A DNA stretch of 64,000 nucleotides, taken from NCBI GenBank assembly GCA_016705575.1, contig JADIXX010000005.1, positions 62,001-126,000 of the forward strand. The letters run 5' to 3'. The DNA is from Candidatus Aalborgicola defluviihabitans. GTDB taxonomy: Bacteria > Pseudomonadota > Gammaproteobacteria > Burkholderiales > Burkholderiaceae_C. Both the position numbers and the translations under genes were made by a program. Below are positions 34,453 to 43,202 of this stretch, piece after piece (within the stretch, counting starts at the first letter, position 1; each line of letters begins with the position of its first letter). The notes under the pieces are model-generated. The model had not been told where the DNA came from. It was given only the letters and a program-made list of their open reading frames with translations, and did no database searches.

Positions 34453-34555
34453 GGCGGTGTCTCCTGTTGTTGGAAGGATGTTAGCCGCGTGCTGCCTGTG
34501 ATGGCGTGAAATCCGCCGTGGCCGGTTTGAATTATTTTGATAATCAGCCAGCCGC

Positions 34556-34915
34556 TCAGGCCAGCAGTAGCGCGGCCAGTGCCAACACCGCCGGAACCGT
34601 TTGCACGAACAGAATGCGCATTTGCACGGTTAGCGCACCCCAAATGCCAGCCACTGCGACGCAGACCAGTCCATAGATCGTGAACGCGCGCCCGGTGGCG
34701 GCATCGGGCAGCAAAAAACCACAGGCCAATGCCGCCGCCAGAAATCCGTTGTAACAGCCTTGGTTGGACATGGCGGGTTTCATGATGGCCGCTTGTTCTT
34801 TGGAGAGGCCAAAGACTTTCCGCCCCCGGCTGTCGAACAGCACGGTTTCCAACAGGAAGATGTAGACGTGGATGAGGAGTACGAGTCCGGCGAGAACTTT
34901 GGCGGCGATCAGCAT
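34556..34915 (-). CDS. DUF1304 membrane protein
   Basis: Protein of 119 residues with four hydrophobic helices. The family pattern LIHVYIFLLETVLF, NQGCYNGFLAAAL and MRILFVQTVPAVLAL is clear. Function of the family is unknown. It lies 24 bp downstream of the alkyltransferase gene and is probably co-transcribed with it. Confidence 0.88.
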   Translation of the reverse strand: MLIAAKVLAGLVLLIHVYIFLLETVLFDSRGRKVFGLSKEQAAIMKPAMSNQGCYNGFLAAALACGFLLPDAATGRAFTIYGLVCVAVAGIWGALTVQMRILFVQTVPAVLALAALLLA

Positions 34916-34939
34916 GGTGGGGTTCCTTGAAAAAACGGG

Positions 34940-35488
34940 TTAATCAAATAGGCCGCGCCCACCAAACTGGGCGCGTTCGATTTCCAGCAGGCGCAACTTG
35001 GTGGATGCCCCACCGTGGGCCGAGAAGCCGCCCGAGCGGCCATCAGCCGCCAGGATGCGGTGGCAAGGTATTACTGGTGCAAAGGGGTTGGCGCCCAAGG
35101 CCTGGCCTACGGCGCGGGCAGCGCCGGGTTCGCCCAGTTCACGGGCCATTTCGCCATAGGTAGTGGTTTGGCCCGGTGCCATGCGCCGGGTCAGTGCATA
35201 GACACGCAAATGAAACGGCGGTATGCCATCCAGATCGAGCACGATGTCGGACAGGTCCATTGGCTCGCGCGGGGTGCCTTGCAGCAAGGCCACTACCGCA
35301 TTGATGGCCTGGCGTACGGTTGGGGGCGGATCGGATTCCGCACAAAGCGGAAAGCGCATCGCCATGCGCGCGCGGGTGGCAGCCTGGTCTTGCTCGGGTA
35401 ACTGCACACCCGTGAGTCCAGCCGCACTCCAGGCTATGCCGCAGTGCCCAATGCTGGTGGGGAAAACGGCGTAGCCCAGTGTCTGCAT
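34940..35488 (-). CDS. ogt: methylated-DNA--protein-cysteine methyltransferase
   Basis: Suicide DNA-repair protein of 182 residues that removes alkyl groups from O6-guanine. The active site is PVIPCHRILAADG (Cys in PCHR). The DNA-binding region TTTYGEMARELGEPGAARAV is intact. The start at 35488 is used because a longer reading would overlap the upstream yebC-like gene and adds nothing conserved. No Ada domain. Confidence 0.93.
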   Translation of the reverse strand: MQTLGYAVFPTSIGHCGIAWSAAGLTGVQLPEQDQAATRARMAMRFPLCAESDPPPTVRQAINAVVALLQGTPREPMDLSDIVLDLDGIPPFHLRVYALTRRMAPGQTTTYGEMARELGEPGAARAVGQALGANPFAPVIPCHRILAADGRSGGFSAHGGASTKLRLLEIERAQFGGRGLFD

Positions 35489-35507
35489 GGTGGCAACAGG
35501 TGTTGCT

Positions 35508-36221
35508 TTATCCTGCGAGCCCTGCAAATACGTTTTGTACATCGTCGTTGCCGTCGATGGCCGACAAAAAGGCTTCCACTTCTTCCAGCTCGGCGGGGCT
35601 CAGGTTGGCGGGGTTGACCGGGTTCTTGGCCTTGTAGCCCAGCTTGGCCGACAGCACGGTAAAACCCTGGGCGGGCAGGGCGCGGCTGACCAGATCCAGA
35701 TCGGTGGCGTCGGTCAGGAACAGGGTGTTGCCTTCTTCCTCGCCGGGTTCAAAGTCCTGGGCACCGGCTTCGATAGCCGCCAGTTCAGGGTCGGCACCCT
35801 TTGCGGCGGGTTCGGCTTCGATCATGCCCACGTGGTCAAAGTCCCAGGCCACCGAGCCGGATGTACCCAATTGGCCTTTGCGAAACAGCACGCGCATTTC
35901 GGGTGCAGTGCGGTTGACGTTGTCGGTCAGGCATTCCACCATGACCGGCACGCGGTGGGGTGCAAAGCCTTCGTAAATCACGTGTTCAAAATGCACGGCA
36001 TCACTGCCAATGCCGGCGCCTTTTTTAATGGCGCGGTCCACGGTGTCTTTGGGCATGGAGACCTTGCGGGCCTGTTCCACCACCAGGCGCAGGCGCGAGT
36101 TGCCAGCGGGGTCGGCGCCGCCGCGTGCGGCCACCATGATGTCTTTGGACAAACGTCCAAACAGCTTGCCTCTGGCGTTTGCTGCGAGTTCCTTGCCCTT
36201 TGCTTTCCACTGTGCGCCCAT
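35508..36221 (-). CDS. YebC/PmpR-family protein (YeeN type)
   Basis: Protein of 237 residues. The N-terminus MGAQWKAKGKE differs from the usual YebC start and matches the YeeN-like paralogue group common in Betaproteobacteria. Conserved parts: KDIMVAARGGADPAGNSRLR, MPKDTVDRAIKKGAG and YEGFAPHRVPVMVECLTDN. YebC-family members act as DNA-binding regulators or as factors that relieve ribosome stalling. It precedes ogt by 19 bp. Confidence 0.92.
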   Translation of the reverse strand: MGAQWKAKGKELAANARGKLFGRLSKDIMVAARGGADPAGNSRLRLVVEQARKVSMPKDTVDRAIKKGAGIGSDAVHFEHVIYEGFAPHRVPVMVECLTDNVNRTAPEMRVLFRKGQLGTSGSVAWDFDHVGMIEAEPAAKGADPELAAIEAGAQDFEPGEEEGNTLFLTDATDLDLVSRALPAQGFTVLSAKLGYKAKNPVNPANLSPAELEEVEAFLSAIDGNDDVQNVFAGLAG

Positions 36222-36251
36222 GACTATTGTTCCTTGTTGATTGGGGCTTGG

Positions 36252-36857
36252 TTATACACCCAACGCAGGGTGCCGTGCCGTCATGGCGCGTTGTTTAACC
36301 GCTGCCCAGACGCTTTCGCCGTTCTTGGGCTTTTCGTGCAAAACGGCGGTGCGGGGCAGGCCGGCTATATGGCGCAGCACCACATCCAGCGCCCAGCCGT
36401 GGGTGATGACAAGCACCTGCTGCCCGGCGTGGTGGTGGCCGATGTCGGCAAACGCGTTGAGCAAGCGGTCGGCAAATTCGTCCATGGATTCACCGCCAAT
36501 AAAAGTGGCTTGTGGGTTGCGACGCAGAATTTGTTCCAGCAGCACCGGGTTGACTTCTGCCAACTCGGTTTTTGGAATCCCCTGAATGGCACCGAAGTGC
36601 CGCTCCTTCAGCCCTTCATGGCACTGCGGTGCGGGTAGCCCCAGCAGGGATGCAATGATCTCTGCCGTCTCGTGGGCCCGCGCCAATGGGCTGGACCACA
36701 CGGCAGAAAACCCGCTGTGGGCATAGGCCTGCCCCATGGTGCGCGCCTGGTGGCGCCCATGGTCGTTGATAGGGATGTCAGACCAGCCTTGCAGGATGCC
36801 GCTCTTGTTCCAGTCCGTCTCGCCGTGGCGGGCAATGCAGATGTGGGCGGTGTCCAT
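36252..36857 (-). CDS. histidine phosphatase family protein
   Basis: Protein of 201 residues in the phosphoglycerate-mutase-like branch. The catalytic RHGETDWN at residues 10-17 has the phosphorylated His; the second His is in VITHGWALDVVL and the acid in KERHFG. Probably a cytoplasmic phosphatase such as a cobalamin-pathway or nucleotide phosphatase; specificity unknown. It lies 20 bp after the crotonase gene. Confidence 0.9.
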   Translation of the reverse strand: MDTAHICIARHGETDWNKSGILQGWSDIPINDHGRHQARTMGQAYAHSGFSAVWSSPLARAHETAEIIASLLGLPAPQCHEGLKERHFGAIQGIPKTELAEVNPVLLEQILRRNPQATFIGGESMDEFADRLLNAFADIGHHHAGQQVLVITHGWALDVVLRHIAGLPRTAVLHEKPKNGESVWAAVKQRAMTARHPALGV

Positions 36858-36877
36858 GTGACAGAGTCTGCGGGAAT

Positions 36878-37672
36878 TTATGCCGCCAAATCGTCCCCCG
36901 GCCGTTGGACATAGTGGGCCGCACGCTTTTCCAGAAAGGCGCTGATGCCTTCCTGCGCATCGGGCAATAGTGCTGCCGTGGCCATGCGTTCCACCGCATA
37001 GTCATAAGCCAAGGGCTGCGGCAGATCAACCTGGTGGTAGAAGCCCTGCTTGCCCAATGCCTTCGATAATGCGCTGCCACGGGTGGCGCGTTGGATCAGG
37101 TCCAGCGTGGCGGCTTCCAATTGGTCGGGCGGCACCGCCTTGTTGATCAGGCCCCAATCGGCTGCGGTGGCGGCATCAATGGGGTCTCCGGTGAGAGCCA
37201 TTTCCATGGCGCGCTTGCGCCCCACATTGCGCGCCACCGCCACTAGGGGGGTGTGGCAAAACAGACCAGCCTTGCCACCGGGAATGGCAAAAGAAGCCGT
37301 GTCGGCCGCCACCGCCAGGTCGCAACTGGCCACCAGCTGGCAGCCACCAGCCGTGGCCAGTGCGTGCACGCGGGCCACTACGGGTTGTGGCAGGCGCTGG
37401 ATGGTGTTCATCATCTCGGTGCAGACCAAAAACAATTCGCGCGATTGCGCGAGCGTGGCACCGGCCATATCGGCAAAGTTGTGCCCTGCGCTAAAGACCG
37501 GCCCATTGGCAGCCAGAATCACACCACGTGCCTCGGTCTGGGCAATGGTGCGCAGGGCAACAGTCAACTCGCGCATCACGTTCAGCGCCAGGGCATTGCG
37601 TTTGTCGGGCCGGTTGAGTGTGACGGTGGTGATGGGGCCGTCCATGGTCACCAAAAGGTTTTGGTACTGCAT
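36878..37672 (-). CDS. ECHDC3-like crotonase-fold protein lacking catalytic Glu residues
   Basis: Protein of 264 residues. The sequence follows human ECHDC3 closely (ATAGGCQLVASCDLA, GLFCHTPLVAVAR). Hydratases carry Glu in GGGCEL and again in the following loop; here these are Gln (GGCQL) and Gly (IPGGKAG). Hydratase activity is therefore unlikely. The oxyanion loop FSAGHNFAD is retained, so acyl-CoA is probably bound. Divergent from the dienelactone hydrolase across 68 bp. Confidence 0.85.
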   Translation of the reverse strand: MQYQNLLVTMDGPITTVTLNRPDKRNALALNVMRELTVALRTIAQTEARGVILAANGPVFSAGHNFADMAGATLAQSRELFLVCTEMMNTIQRLPQPVVARVHALATAGGCQLVASCDLAVAADTASFAIPGGKAGLFCHTPLVAVARNVGRKRAMEMALTGDPIDAATAADWGLINKAVPPDQLEAATLDLIQRATRGSALSKALGKQGFYHQVDLPQPLAYDYAVERMATAALLPDAQEGISAFLEKRAAHYVQRPGDDLAA

Positions 37673-37740
37673 GAAACCATTGTGCCACCCGACGCGCGTA
37701 ATATGAAGACACCAACCACCACCACATGAGGAGACACGCA

Positions 37741-38433
37741 ATGGGAACCATGGTGAGCTTTCAACGCCCGGATGGGCAAGCGGTTCAAGGGTATCTGGCA
37801 GAGCCAGCGCAAGGCAGTGGCGCACCGGCCATCGTGGTTATTCAGGAATGGTGGGGTTTGAATAACCAGATTCGCGGCGTGGCCGACCGGCTGGCCGCTG
37901 CGGGCTACCAGGCCCTGGTGCCAGACTTGTACCGTGGGCAATCCACGGTCGAGGCCGAAGAGGCCAGCCATTTAATGACCGCGCTCAACTTTGGCGATGC
38001 GGCGTCGCAAGACATCCGTGGTGCGGTGCAATACCTCAAGACCCGCGCACCCAAGGTCGGCGTGACCGGCTTTTGCATGGGCGGCGCACTCACCCTGCTG
38101 GCCATGACCCAAACGCCCGAGGCCGACGCCGGTGTGGTCTGGTACGGCTGCCCGCCTTTGGAATACATCGACGCCAGCAAGCTGCGCGCGCCGCTGATGG
38201 GGCACTGGGGCACGCAAGACGAATTTTTCAAAATTGATATGGTGGACGCTTTGGAGGCCAAGCTGCGCGAGGCTGGTGTGGGCTTTGAATTCCATCGCTA
38301 CCTGGCCCACCACGCATTTGCAAATGAGACCGCTGTTGGCCCTGGCCGCATCCCGGCCACACAATACGACTCGGCGTGGGCGCAGCAGGCTTGGGACCGC
38401 AGCCTGCGCTTTTTTGGTCGTTATCTGGGGTGA
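37741..38433 (+). CDS. dienelactone hydrolase family protein
   Basis: Alpha/beta hydrolase of 230 residues. The triad is Cys in GFCMGGAL, Asp in GTQDEFF and His in LAHHAFAN, with the activating Glu in QEWWGLN. This is a true carboxymethylenebutenolidase-type site. No chloro- or catechol-pathway genes are nearby, so the substrate is uncertain. The ATG at 37741 follows GAGGAG at a good distance; the upstream in-frame ATG-like codon is not used. Confidence 0.9.
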   Translation: MGTMVSFQRPDGQAVQGYLAEPAQGSGAPAIVVIQEWWGLNNQIRGVADRLAAAGYQALVPDLYRGQSTVEAEEASHLMTALNFGDAASQDIRGAVQYLKTRAPKVGVTGFCMGGALTLLAMTQTPEADAGVVWYGCPPLEYIDASKLRAPLMGHWGTQDEFFKIDMVDALEAKLREAGVGFEFHRYLAHHAFANETAVGPGRIPATQYDSAWAQQAWDRSLRFFGRYLG

Positions 38434-38527
38434 GTGTGGTATCGCGGTAACAACCACCCCCGCAGTAGGGATGTGCCCCTAGAATTTCAGCTCGTTTCCC
38501 ATTCCCACAATATCAAAAGGGCGAGCT

Positions 38528-40924
38528 ATGACTGTTTTGCGCAAAGCGCTATCCATTGGAATTTATGGCGCGGCGGCAGTCGCTGCGCTGACCCCCGTCT
38601 CATTTGCCGTTGCGCAAACCACTGGCGCCGCAACGGCCTCTGGCCTGGACAGTGTCACCATCATCGGCTCGCGCCGGGCCAATGCGTCGGCCACCGACAC
38701 CCCGGTGCCAATCGACTTTATTCCGATGACCAAGACATCGGAGCAGGGCGGTCAGTTTGACTTATCTCAATCGCTGCAATACCTGTCGCCGTCATTCAAC
38801 TCCACCCGCCAGACCGGCGCGGACGGTGCGGACTTAATTGATTCCGCCTCCTTGCGCGGTCTGGGTTCAGACCAGACGCTGGTGTTGGTCAACGGCAAGC
38901 GCCGTCACACTACGGCCCTGGTCAATCTGTTTGGCGCCCGCAACCGCGGCAACACCGGCACCGACCTGAACGCCATTCCTGTGCTGGCCATCGACAACGT
39001 GCAGATCCTGCGCGACGGCGCCGCCGCCCAATATGGTTCCGACGCCATTGCCGGCGTCATGAACATCACGCTGAAGAAGAGCAAAGGTTGCGAGGCGGTG
39101 CTGGGCTACAGCCAGTATTCGGTGGGCGACGGCAAGAACTACCTGCCATCGGCCTACTGCGGCTTTGGTATTGGTGAAAACGGCGTGCTGGGCATCACCG
39201 CTGAATATTCAGACCGTGGCCGCTCCAACCGGGCCGAGGCAGACAACCCCCGCATCATTGGCGACACCCAATCCAAAAACTCCACGATCTACCTGAACGG
39301 CGAGCTGCCCACCAGCAGCACCGGAAAGCTGTACTTCACGCTGGGCGCGCAAAACCGCGACGCCTCGTCTGCTGCATTCGCGCGCGGTGGTGTGGGCTCG
39401 GACGACATTCCCAGCCGCAACTCCGAAGCCATGTACCCCAACGGCTTTGTGCCCTTTATCAATGGCGACATCAACGACCGTTACGCCATCATCGGTCACC
39501 GCTGGCAAGTGGGCGACTGGACGGCAGACCTGTCGCAGACCTACGGCTCCAACGAGATGCGCTACCGCATCGCCAACACCATCAACGCGTCCATCGCCAA
39601 CCTGGACCTGATGAACGGCGGCGCAGGCCGCAGTGCCAGTGCTTTCCAGGCCGGCGGATTCTTGTTCTCACAAGCCACCACCAACATCGATTTCAGCAAG
39701 TTTTTTGATGGCTTCCTGATGGGCTCGAACGTGGCCTTCGGTGCCGAGTACCGCCGCGAAAACTACCAGATTTCCGCTGGCGAGCCAGGCTCGTACATCG
39801 ACGCCGACGGCGTGGGCGTTGGCGGCAACGCGGGTAGCCAGGGCTTCCCCGGCTTCCAGCCTGCGGACGTCACCAACCGCAACCGCGACAGCACGGCGCT
39901 GTATGTCGACATCGAAACCGACGTTACGCAAAAGTTCAAAGTGCAAACCGCTGTGCGCACCGAGCAATACAGCGACTTTGGCAACACCACCACCGGCAAG
40001 CTGGCGGCCAGCTTCAAGGCCAGTGACCAACTGCTGTTCCGCAGTTCGGTGAGCTCGGGCTTCCGTGCACCGTCTCTGCAACAGGTCTACTTCTCGTCCA
40101 CCTTCACCGACTTCATCAGCGGCCAGCCGCAAGACGTGGTGTTGGCCCCCAATGGTGGTGCCATTGCCAACGCGGCCGGAATCCCCAAGCTCAAAGAGGA
40201 AAACTCCAGGAACTTCACGCTGGGCTTTACGCTGACACCGAGCAAGACCACATCGATAACGGCAGACCTGTACCAAATCAATATCGACGACCGCATTGGA
40301 CTGTCGGGCCGGTTTGATGCGGACAACTTCCCTGCACTGGGCGCCACATTGGCAGCACTGGGTGTGGGTCAGGCGCAGTTCTTCGTCAACTCGATTGACA
40401 CCAAGACCAAGGGTCTGGACCTGACCGTGTCCAACAAGTCCGAGTTGGGCAGCGGCAAGCTGTCCACCTTCCTGGCGTTGAACCTGAGCCAGACCGACGT
40501 GGTCAACGTGCATGCACCGGCTTCACTGAAGGGCTATGAGTCGGTGCTGCTGTCGGAGCGCGAACGCCTGTTTATCGAACAAGGTGGCCCACGCACCAAG
40601 GCAACGCTGGGCTTTGACTACACCCAGGGCGCGTGGGAGACCAACTTCAAGATCATCCACTTTGGCAGCCAGACCTTGGGCACCTTCTCGGGCACCGAAA
40701 ACGGCGTACCCAACGCCTTCTACGAACCCAAGACCTCAGCCGACTTGGCCTTTACCTATAGCTTTGACAAAAACACCAAGCTGACCGTTGGCGGCAACAA
40801 CATCTTCAACGTCAAACCAACCACCCAAGACGCGAATGAAACCGACAACGGCTTCATTTACGACAGCGTGCAGTTTGGATTGAATGGTGCGTCGTACTTC
40901 GCCAAGTTCTGGAAGCGGTTCTAA
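38528..40924 (+). CDS. TonB-dependent outer-membrane receptor
   Basis: Receptor of 798 residues with a signal peptide (to about residue 30, ending SFAVAQ). The plug domain (SLRGLGSDQTLVLVNGKRRH and QILRDGAAAQYGSDAIAGVM) is intact, followed by a 22-strand-type barrel ending in the outer-membrane signature FAKFWKRF. The ligand (siderophore, cobalamin, sugar or other) cannot be told. Possible short terminator AAAAG-N5-CTTTT directly after the stop. It borders the cassette-like array. Confidence 0.92.
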   Translation: MTVLRKALSIGIYGAAAVAALTPVSFAVAQTTGAATASGLDSVTIIGSRRANASATDTPVPIDFIPMTKTSEQGGQFDLSQSLQYLSPSFNSTRQTGADGADLIDSASLRGLGSDQTLVLVNGKRRHTTALVNLFGARNRGNTGTDLNAIPVLAIDNVQILRDGAAAQYGSDAIAGVMNITLKKSKGCEAVLGYSQYSVGDGKNYLPSAYCGFGIGENGVLGITAEYSDRGRSNRAEADNPRIIGDTQSKNSTIYLNGELPTSSTGKLYFTLGAQNRDASSAAFARGGVGSDDIPSRNSEAMYPNGFVPFINGDINDRYAIIGHRWQVGDWTADLSQTYGSNEMRYRIANTINASIANLDLMNGGAGRSASAFQAGGFLFSQATTNIDFSKFFDGFLMGSNVAFGAEYRRENYQISAGEPGSYIDADGVGVGGNAGSQGFPGFQPADVTNRNRDSTALYVDIETDVTQKFKVQTAVRTEQYSDFGNTTTGKLAASFKASDQLLFRSSVSSGFRAPSLQQVYFSSTFTDFISGQPQDVVLAPNGGAIANAAGIPKLKEENSRNFTLGFTLTPSKTTSITADLYQINIDDRIGLSGRFDADNFPALGATLAALGVGQAQFFVNSIDTKTKGLDLTVSNKSELGSGKLSTFLALNLSQTDVVNVHAPASLKGYESVLLSERERLFIEQGGPRTKATLGFDYTQGAWETNFKIIHFGSQTLGTFSGTENGVPNAFYEPKTSADLAFTYSFDKNTKLTVGGNNIFNVKPTTQDANETDNGFIYDSVQFGLNGASYFAKFWKRF

Positions 40925-40929
40925 AAGGG

Positions 40930-41165
40930 CGGCTTTTCACGCGCTGGTTCCTGGTGAATATCCGGGTCCAGCGCGATGAGAGTGCCTCTGGTGGGTGCGG
41001 CAATGTGGGTCATGCCTTTTGCCAAAATGTTAGAGCCTATTTGTCCTCTAGCCCTCGTGGAATCTAAGTAATTAGCTCCTGAATGCATAGCGAATGACGG
41101 CTGCTGCGTGCTCAGGATACTCATCTTAAATGCCGGAAAACGAGAGGCAGGCGCTGCCCAAACAG
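40930..41165 (-). pseudogene. truncated pbpC 3'-end copy C
   Basis: An 82-codon frame on this strand corresponds to the linker and the start of the C-terminal domain of PbpC (SFAMHSGANYLDSTRARG, then IALDPDI) and stops being homologous after DPDI. It contains dispersed-repeat copy 5. It ends against the TonB receptor stop codon. It shares about 65 bp with copy B (41101-41165) that the intact pbpC matches only weakly. Confidence 0.75.
41030..41100 (-). repeat. dispersed repeat, copy 5
   Basis: The minus strand includes GGAGCTAATTACTTAGATTC and CACGAGGGCTAGAGGAC. Part of pbpC-tail copy C. Confidence 0.9.
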
Positions 41166-41222
41166 CCAAACTATCGGTCAGTTTCTTGAACTTGTGGGGG
41201 AGTCTATATAGAAGGGTTAGGC
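41165..41222 (-). other. attC-like site 3 (weak)
   Basis: The R''-type box GCCTAAC (41216-41222) contains the stop codon of the TIR-like gene. A partner GTTTGGC at 41165-41171 has one mismatch. The interior is not clearly palindromic, so only the boundary boxes support it. Confidence 0.4.
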
Positions 41223-42005
41223 CTCGCCGGGCGGCAGTACACCGGCGGCCTCTAAATCTCGGCGGATCTCAAGCACGCGCTCGGAGACGTTGCTTCTGAA
41301 GCGCTTCTGAATGATGCCACCAAAGTCGGAGAAGAGTTCTGTACCTTCCTTGAGCAGTAGCATTGCGCCGCCCCGCCCAAGTTGCCCGCAGAACCAGCCG
41401 AGCTCATAGATTACGTTTGGGCGAGCTTGAAGGTAGATTTCTGGGCCGGCCTTAACCTCGTCGTCGGGTGTGAACACTGCGATCGCATACGTACAGGTTT
41501 GCGCGTACTTTTCAAACTTCTCGATGACTGTCTTGCATCCCGCGTCTGGCTGTTCCATAAGAACAATTGGGTTGAGTCGGAACTCCGACTTGACGATGTC
41601 TTTCAGTTCTCTCCACTTGGCTTCATCGCGGCCGTGGATGATGAACACATTTTCTCTGTGGCGCAGCGCCTCCTGAGACTGTTTTTTATTCAGAAGGTCG
41701 GGCGAGCGGCGCAATCTTGTGAGGGATGCCTTTACTACCGACAAAATATTCTCAACTCCTTTGAAGGATGGCGCGCCGTACATGCCGAACCCTTCCGAGT
41801 ACTCATCAGACAATTGTCTTGAGTAGACATTTTGTCCAAGTGCGTCGTTGTACAGATCGGCGAGCTCGCGGGCGTACTGCCGGTACAGCGGGTCATCCCC
41901 TTCGCCAATGTAGATTCCGCTCGAAGTGCGCTTGAAGCCGCGAAGGATTCGCGCAAGTTCCGCTTCGTAGCGCTCAAGCTCTGCAATTACTACGTCTGGT
42001 GTCAA
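41217..42005 (-). CDS. TIR-like (Cap12/Pycsar-type) nucleotide-binding effector
   Basis: Protein of 262 residues from a TTG at 42005 (GGAG about 10 nt upstream). Residues about 118-235 match the TIR-like domain family of CBASS and Pycsar effectors (PF10137). The motifs are VFIIHGRDEAKW, then PIVLMEQPDAGCKTVIEKFE, then AVFTPDDE, and NVIYELGWFCGQLGR with the presumed catalytic Glu. Such domains cleave NAD+ when activated. The N-terminal about 115 residues are unrecognised and could sense the trigger. No nucleotide cyclase is adjacent, so it is either an orphan effector or a stand-alone toxin. Its stop lies within an attC-like box. Confidence 0.8.
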   Translation of the reverse strand: MTPDVVIAELERYEAELARILRGFKRTSSGIYIGEGDDPLYRQYARELADLYNDALGQNVYSRQLSDEYSEGFGMYGAPSFKGVENILSVVKASLTRLRRSPDLLNKKQSQEALRHRENVFIIHGRDEAKWRELKDIVKSEFRLNPIVLMEQPDAGCKTVIEKFEKYAQTCTYAIAVFTPDDEVKAGPEIYLQARPNVIYELGWFCGQLGRGGAMLLLKEGTELFSDFGGIIQKRFRSNVSERVLEIRRDLEAAGVLPPGEA

Positions 42006-42021
42006 GGTGTGTTTCTCCGAG

Positions 42022-42080
42022 GCATAACGAAAATCTAAGCCGTTCGCCTAAGGCGAATCGGCTTGAGCGACCGGTTAGTG
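42022..42080 (-). other. attC-like recombination site 1
   Basis: 59 bp. On the minus strand the box CACTAAC (42074-42080) is followed by AAGCCGATTCGCC, a TTA loop, GGCGAACGGCTT and the box GTTATGC (42022-42028). The arms pair perfectly apart from one extra A, the extrahelical base expected of folded attC sites. It starts directly at the stop codon of the secreted-protein gene. Confidence 0.75.
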
Positions 42081-42509
42081 TCACTCGGCGAATGGCTGCC
42101 AGCCAGTAACTTCATACTCAGAACCATTCTTGTTCTTCCGCTTTCCTGTTACCAGAACCCAAGTCTTGCCCGAATCGGTATCTATGAGGAAGGTGTGTCG
42201 AGCCGCAAGGCCGGAGGTGAAGAGCTGAAAGCGTGGACGAGTCGGAGCCTGCACTTTCAGCGAGTCGTATACAGGCATTTCTTCCCACGAGCTTTCGTCG
42301 TCTTTGGTGCGAACGAGCTGCCAGACACGCCCAGCGTACTTGTCGAGTCGAAAGGTCCACTTCGCCGCGAGAGGCGACTGCATCACTTCAAACCGAGAGC
42401 TCGGGACGGGACTCGTGTACTGCGGCGAAGGCGCAGGATAGTCTTGGGCCTGCGCAGAGAGGCCAAGAACAAGGAACATGATCGCAATGAGGTTCTTAAA
42501 GGTTGGCAT
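42081..42509 (-). CDS. secreted protein, unknown (cassette gene)
   Basis: Protein of 142 residues from the ATG at 42509, giving a signal peptide (MPTFKNLIAIMFLVLGLSAQ). The mature part is rich in aromatic and basic residues and ends VTGWQPFAE. No family recognised. The gene fills the interval between attC-like sites 2 and 1, the typical one-gene cassette layout. Confidence 0.65.
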   Translation of the reverse strand: MPTFKNLIAIMFLVLGLSAQAQDYPAPSPQYTSPVPSSRFEVMQSPLAAKWTFRLDKYAGRVWQLVRTKDDESSWEEMPVYDSLKVQAPTRPRFQLFTSGLAARHTFLIDTDSGKTWVLVTGKRKNKNGSEYEVTGWQPFAE

Positions 42510-42529
42510 GACTAGTTGATTGTTATGAA

Positions 42530-42616
42530 GGCTAACGTCAAGGTGACCGGACCACAACCTTTTGCGGCGGAGCCGCCGCCGGCTGTTGTGGGTCCGTGTC
42601 CATTGACATGTTATCC
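42530..42616 (-). other. attC-like recombination site 2
   Basis: 87 bp. On the minus strand the box GGATAAC (42610-42616) contains the toxin stop codon, and the box GTTAGCC is at 42530-42536 (6 of 7 complementary). Nested complementary arms: GTCAA/TTGAC, CACAAC/GTTGTG and CGGCGG/CCGCCG around a two-base loop. A long, imperfect palindrome like attC. Confidence 0.8.
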
Positions 42617-42910
42617 CTGGACTATCCGGGAACGCCAGTAACCTGGCTTCCTGTCGTCCGGCGCGATTGCCAGCACCAGAATTTCATCACTGCGGTGTAG
42701 GTACACGATCGAAAATGGAAAGCGCTTCGGAAAAACTCGGCGAGTGCCGTACCTGTGAGGTGAACCCATATCTGGAAACTCAGTGGCAATTGCGAGTGCC
42801 CGTTCGACAACCGTTGCAAATCGCTCACCGAGTTTTGGGTCAATCTTTGCGTAGTACTGCACCTCCCATTCCAACTCGGCCAGCGCGGCCTCGTGAAACC
42901 GGACGCGCAT
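42611..42910 (-). CDS. RelE/ParE-family toxin
   Basis: Protein of 99 residues from the ATG at 42910, which overlaps the antitoxin TGA (TGATG). RelE/ParE-fold features: VRFHEAALAELEWEVQYYAK at the start, then RYGTRRVFPKRFPFSIVYL and ILVLAIAPDDRKPGYW at the C-terminus. Members cleave mRNA on the ribosome or poison gyrase; which one cannot be read. Toxin-antitoxin pairs are common stabilisers of cassette arrays. Confidence 0.9.
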   Translation of the reverse strand: MRVRFHEAALAELEWEVQYYAKIDPKLGERFATVVERALAIATEFPDMGSPHRYGTRRVFPKRFPFSIVYLHRSDEILVLAIAPDDRKPGYWRSRIVQG

Positions 42911-43137
42911 CACTTCAGCAGATGTCGAATTTTCGCAAATACTTCATCAGCGGGAATGAGCTTCGCCGTACCAGCGTCAATATCTGCGATTCGGAGCCGA
43001 ATCTCCTCGGCCCACGCCGCCTCGACTTCGTCGTCTGGCTCGTGCACAGTGGCAAGAAGCTCCTCAGCCAATCGCACCCGTTCCGCCGGAGACAGCGTTC
43101 GGGCTTGGGAACTGAGTTGTTCGACAAGATTGGCCAT
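42910..43137 (-). CDS. putative addiction-module antitoxin
   Basis: Protein of 75 residues, acidic and helical. The start MANLVEQLSSQARTLSPAER and the following VRLAEELLATVHEP match the TIGR02574/PF09720 antidote family. It precedes and overlaps the toxin gene, so antitoxin is made first. A DNA-binding domain is not evident. Confidence 0.88.
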   Translation of the reverse strand: MANLVEQLSSQARTLSPAERVRLAEELLATVHEPDDEVEAAWAEEIRLRIADIDAGTAKLIPADEVFAKIRHLLK

Positions 43138-43202
43138 ACTGATCCCCTTAGTGAGGCCTCAAGTCTACCGTTGAAGGGCCCGAACAGTTACGAGCGCCGG
43201 CT

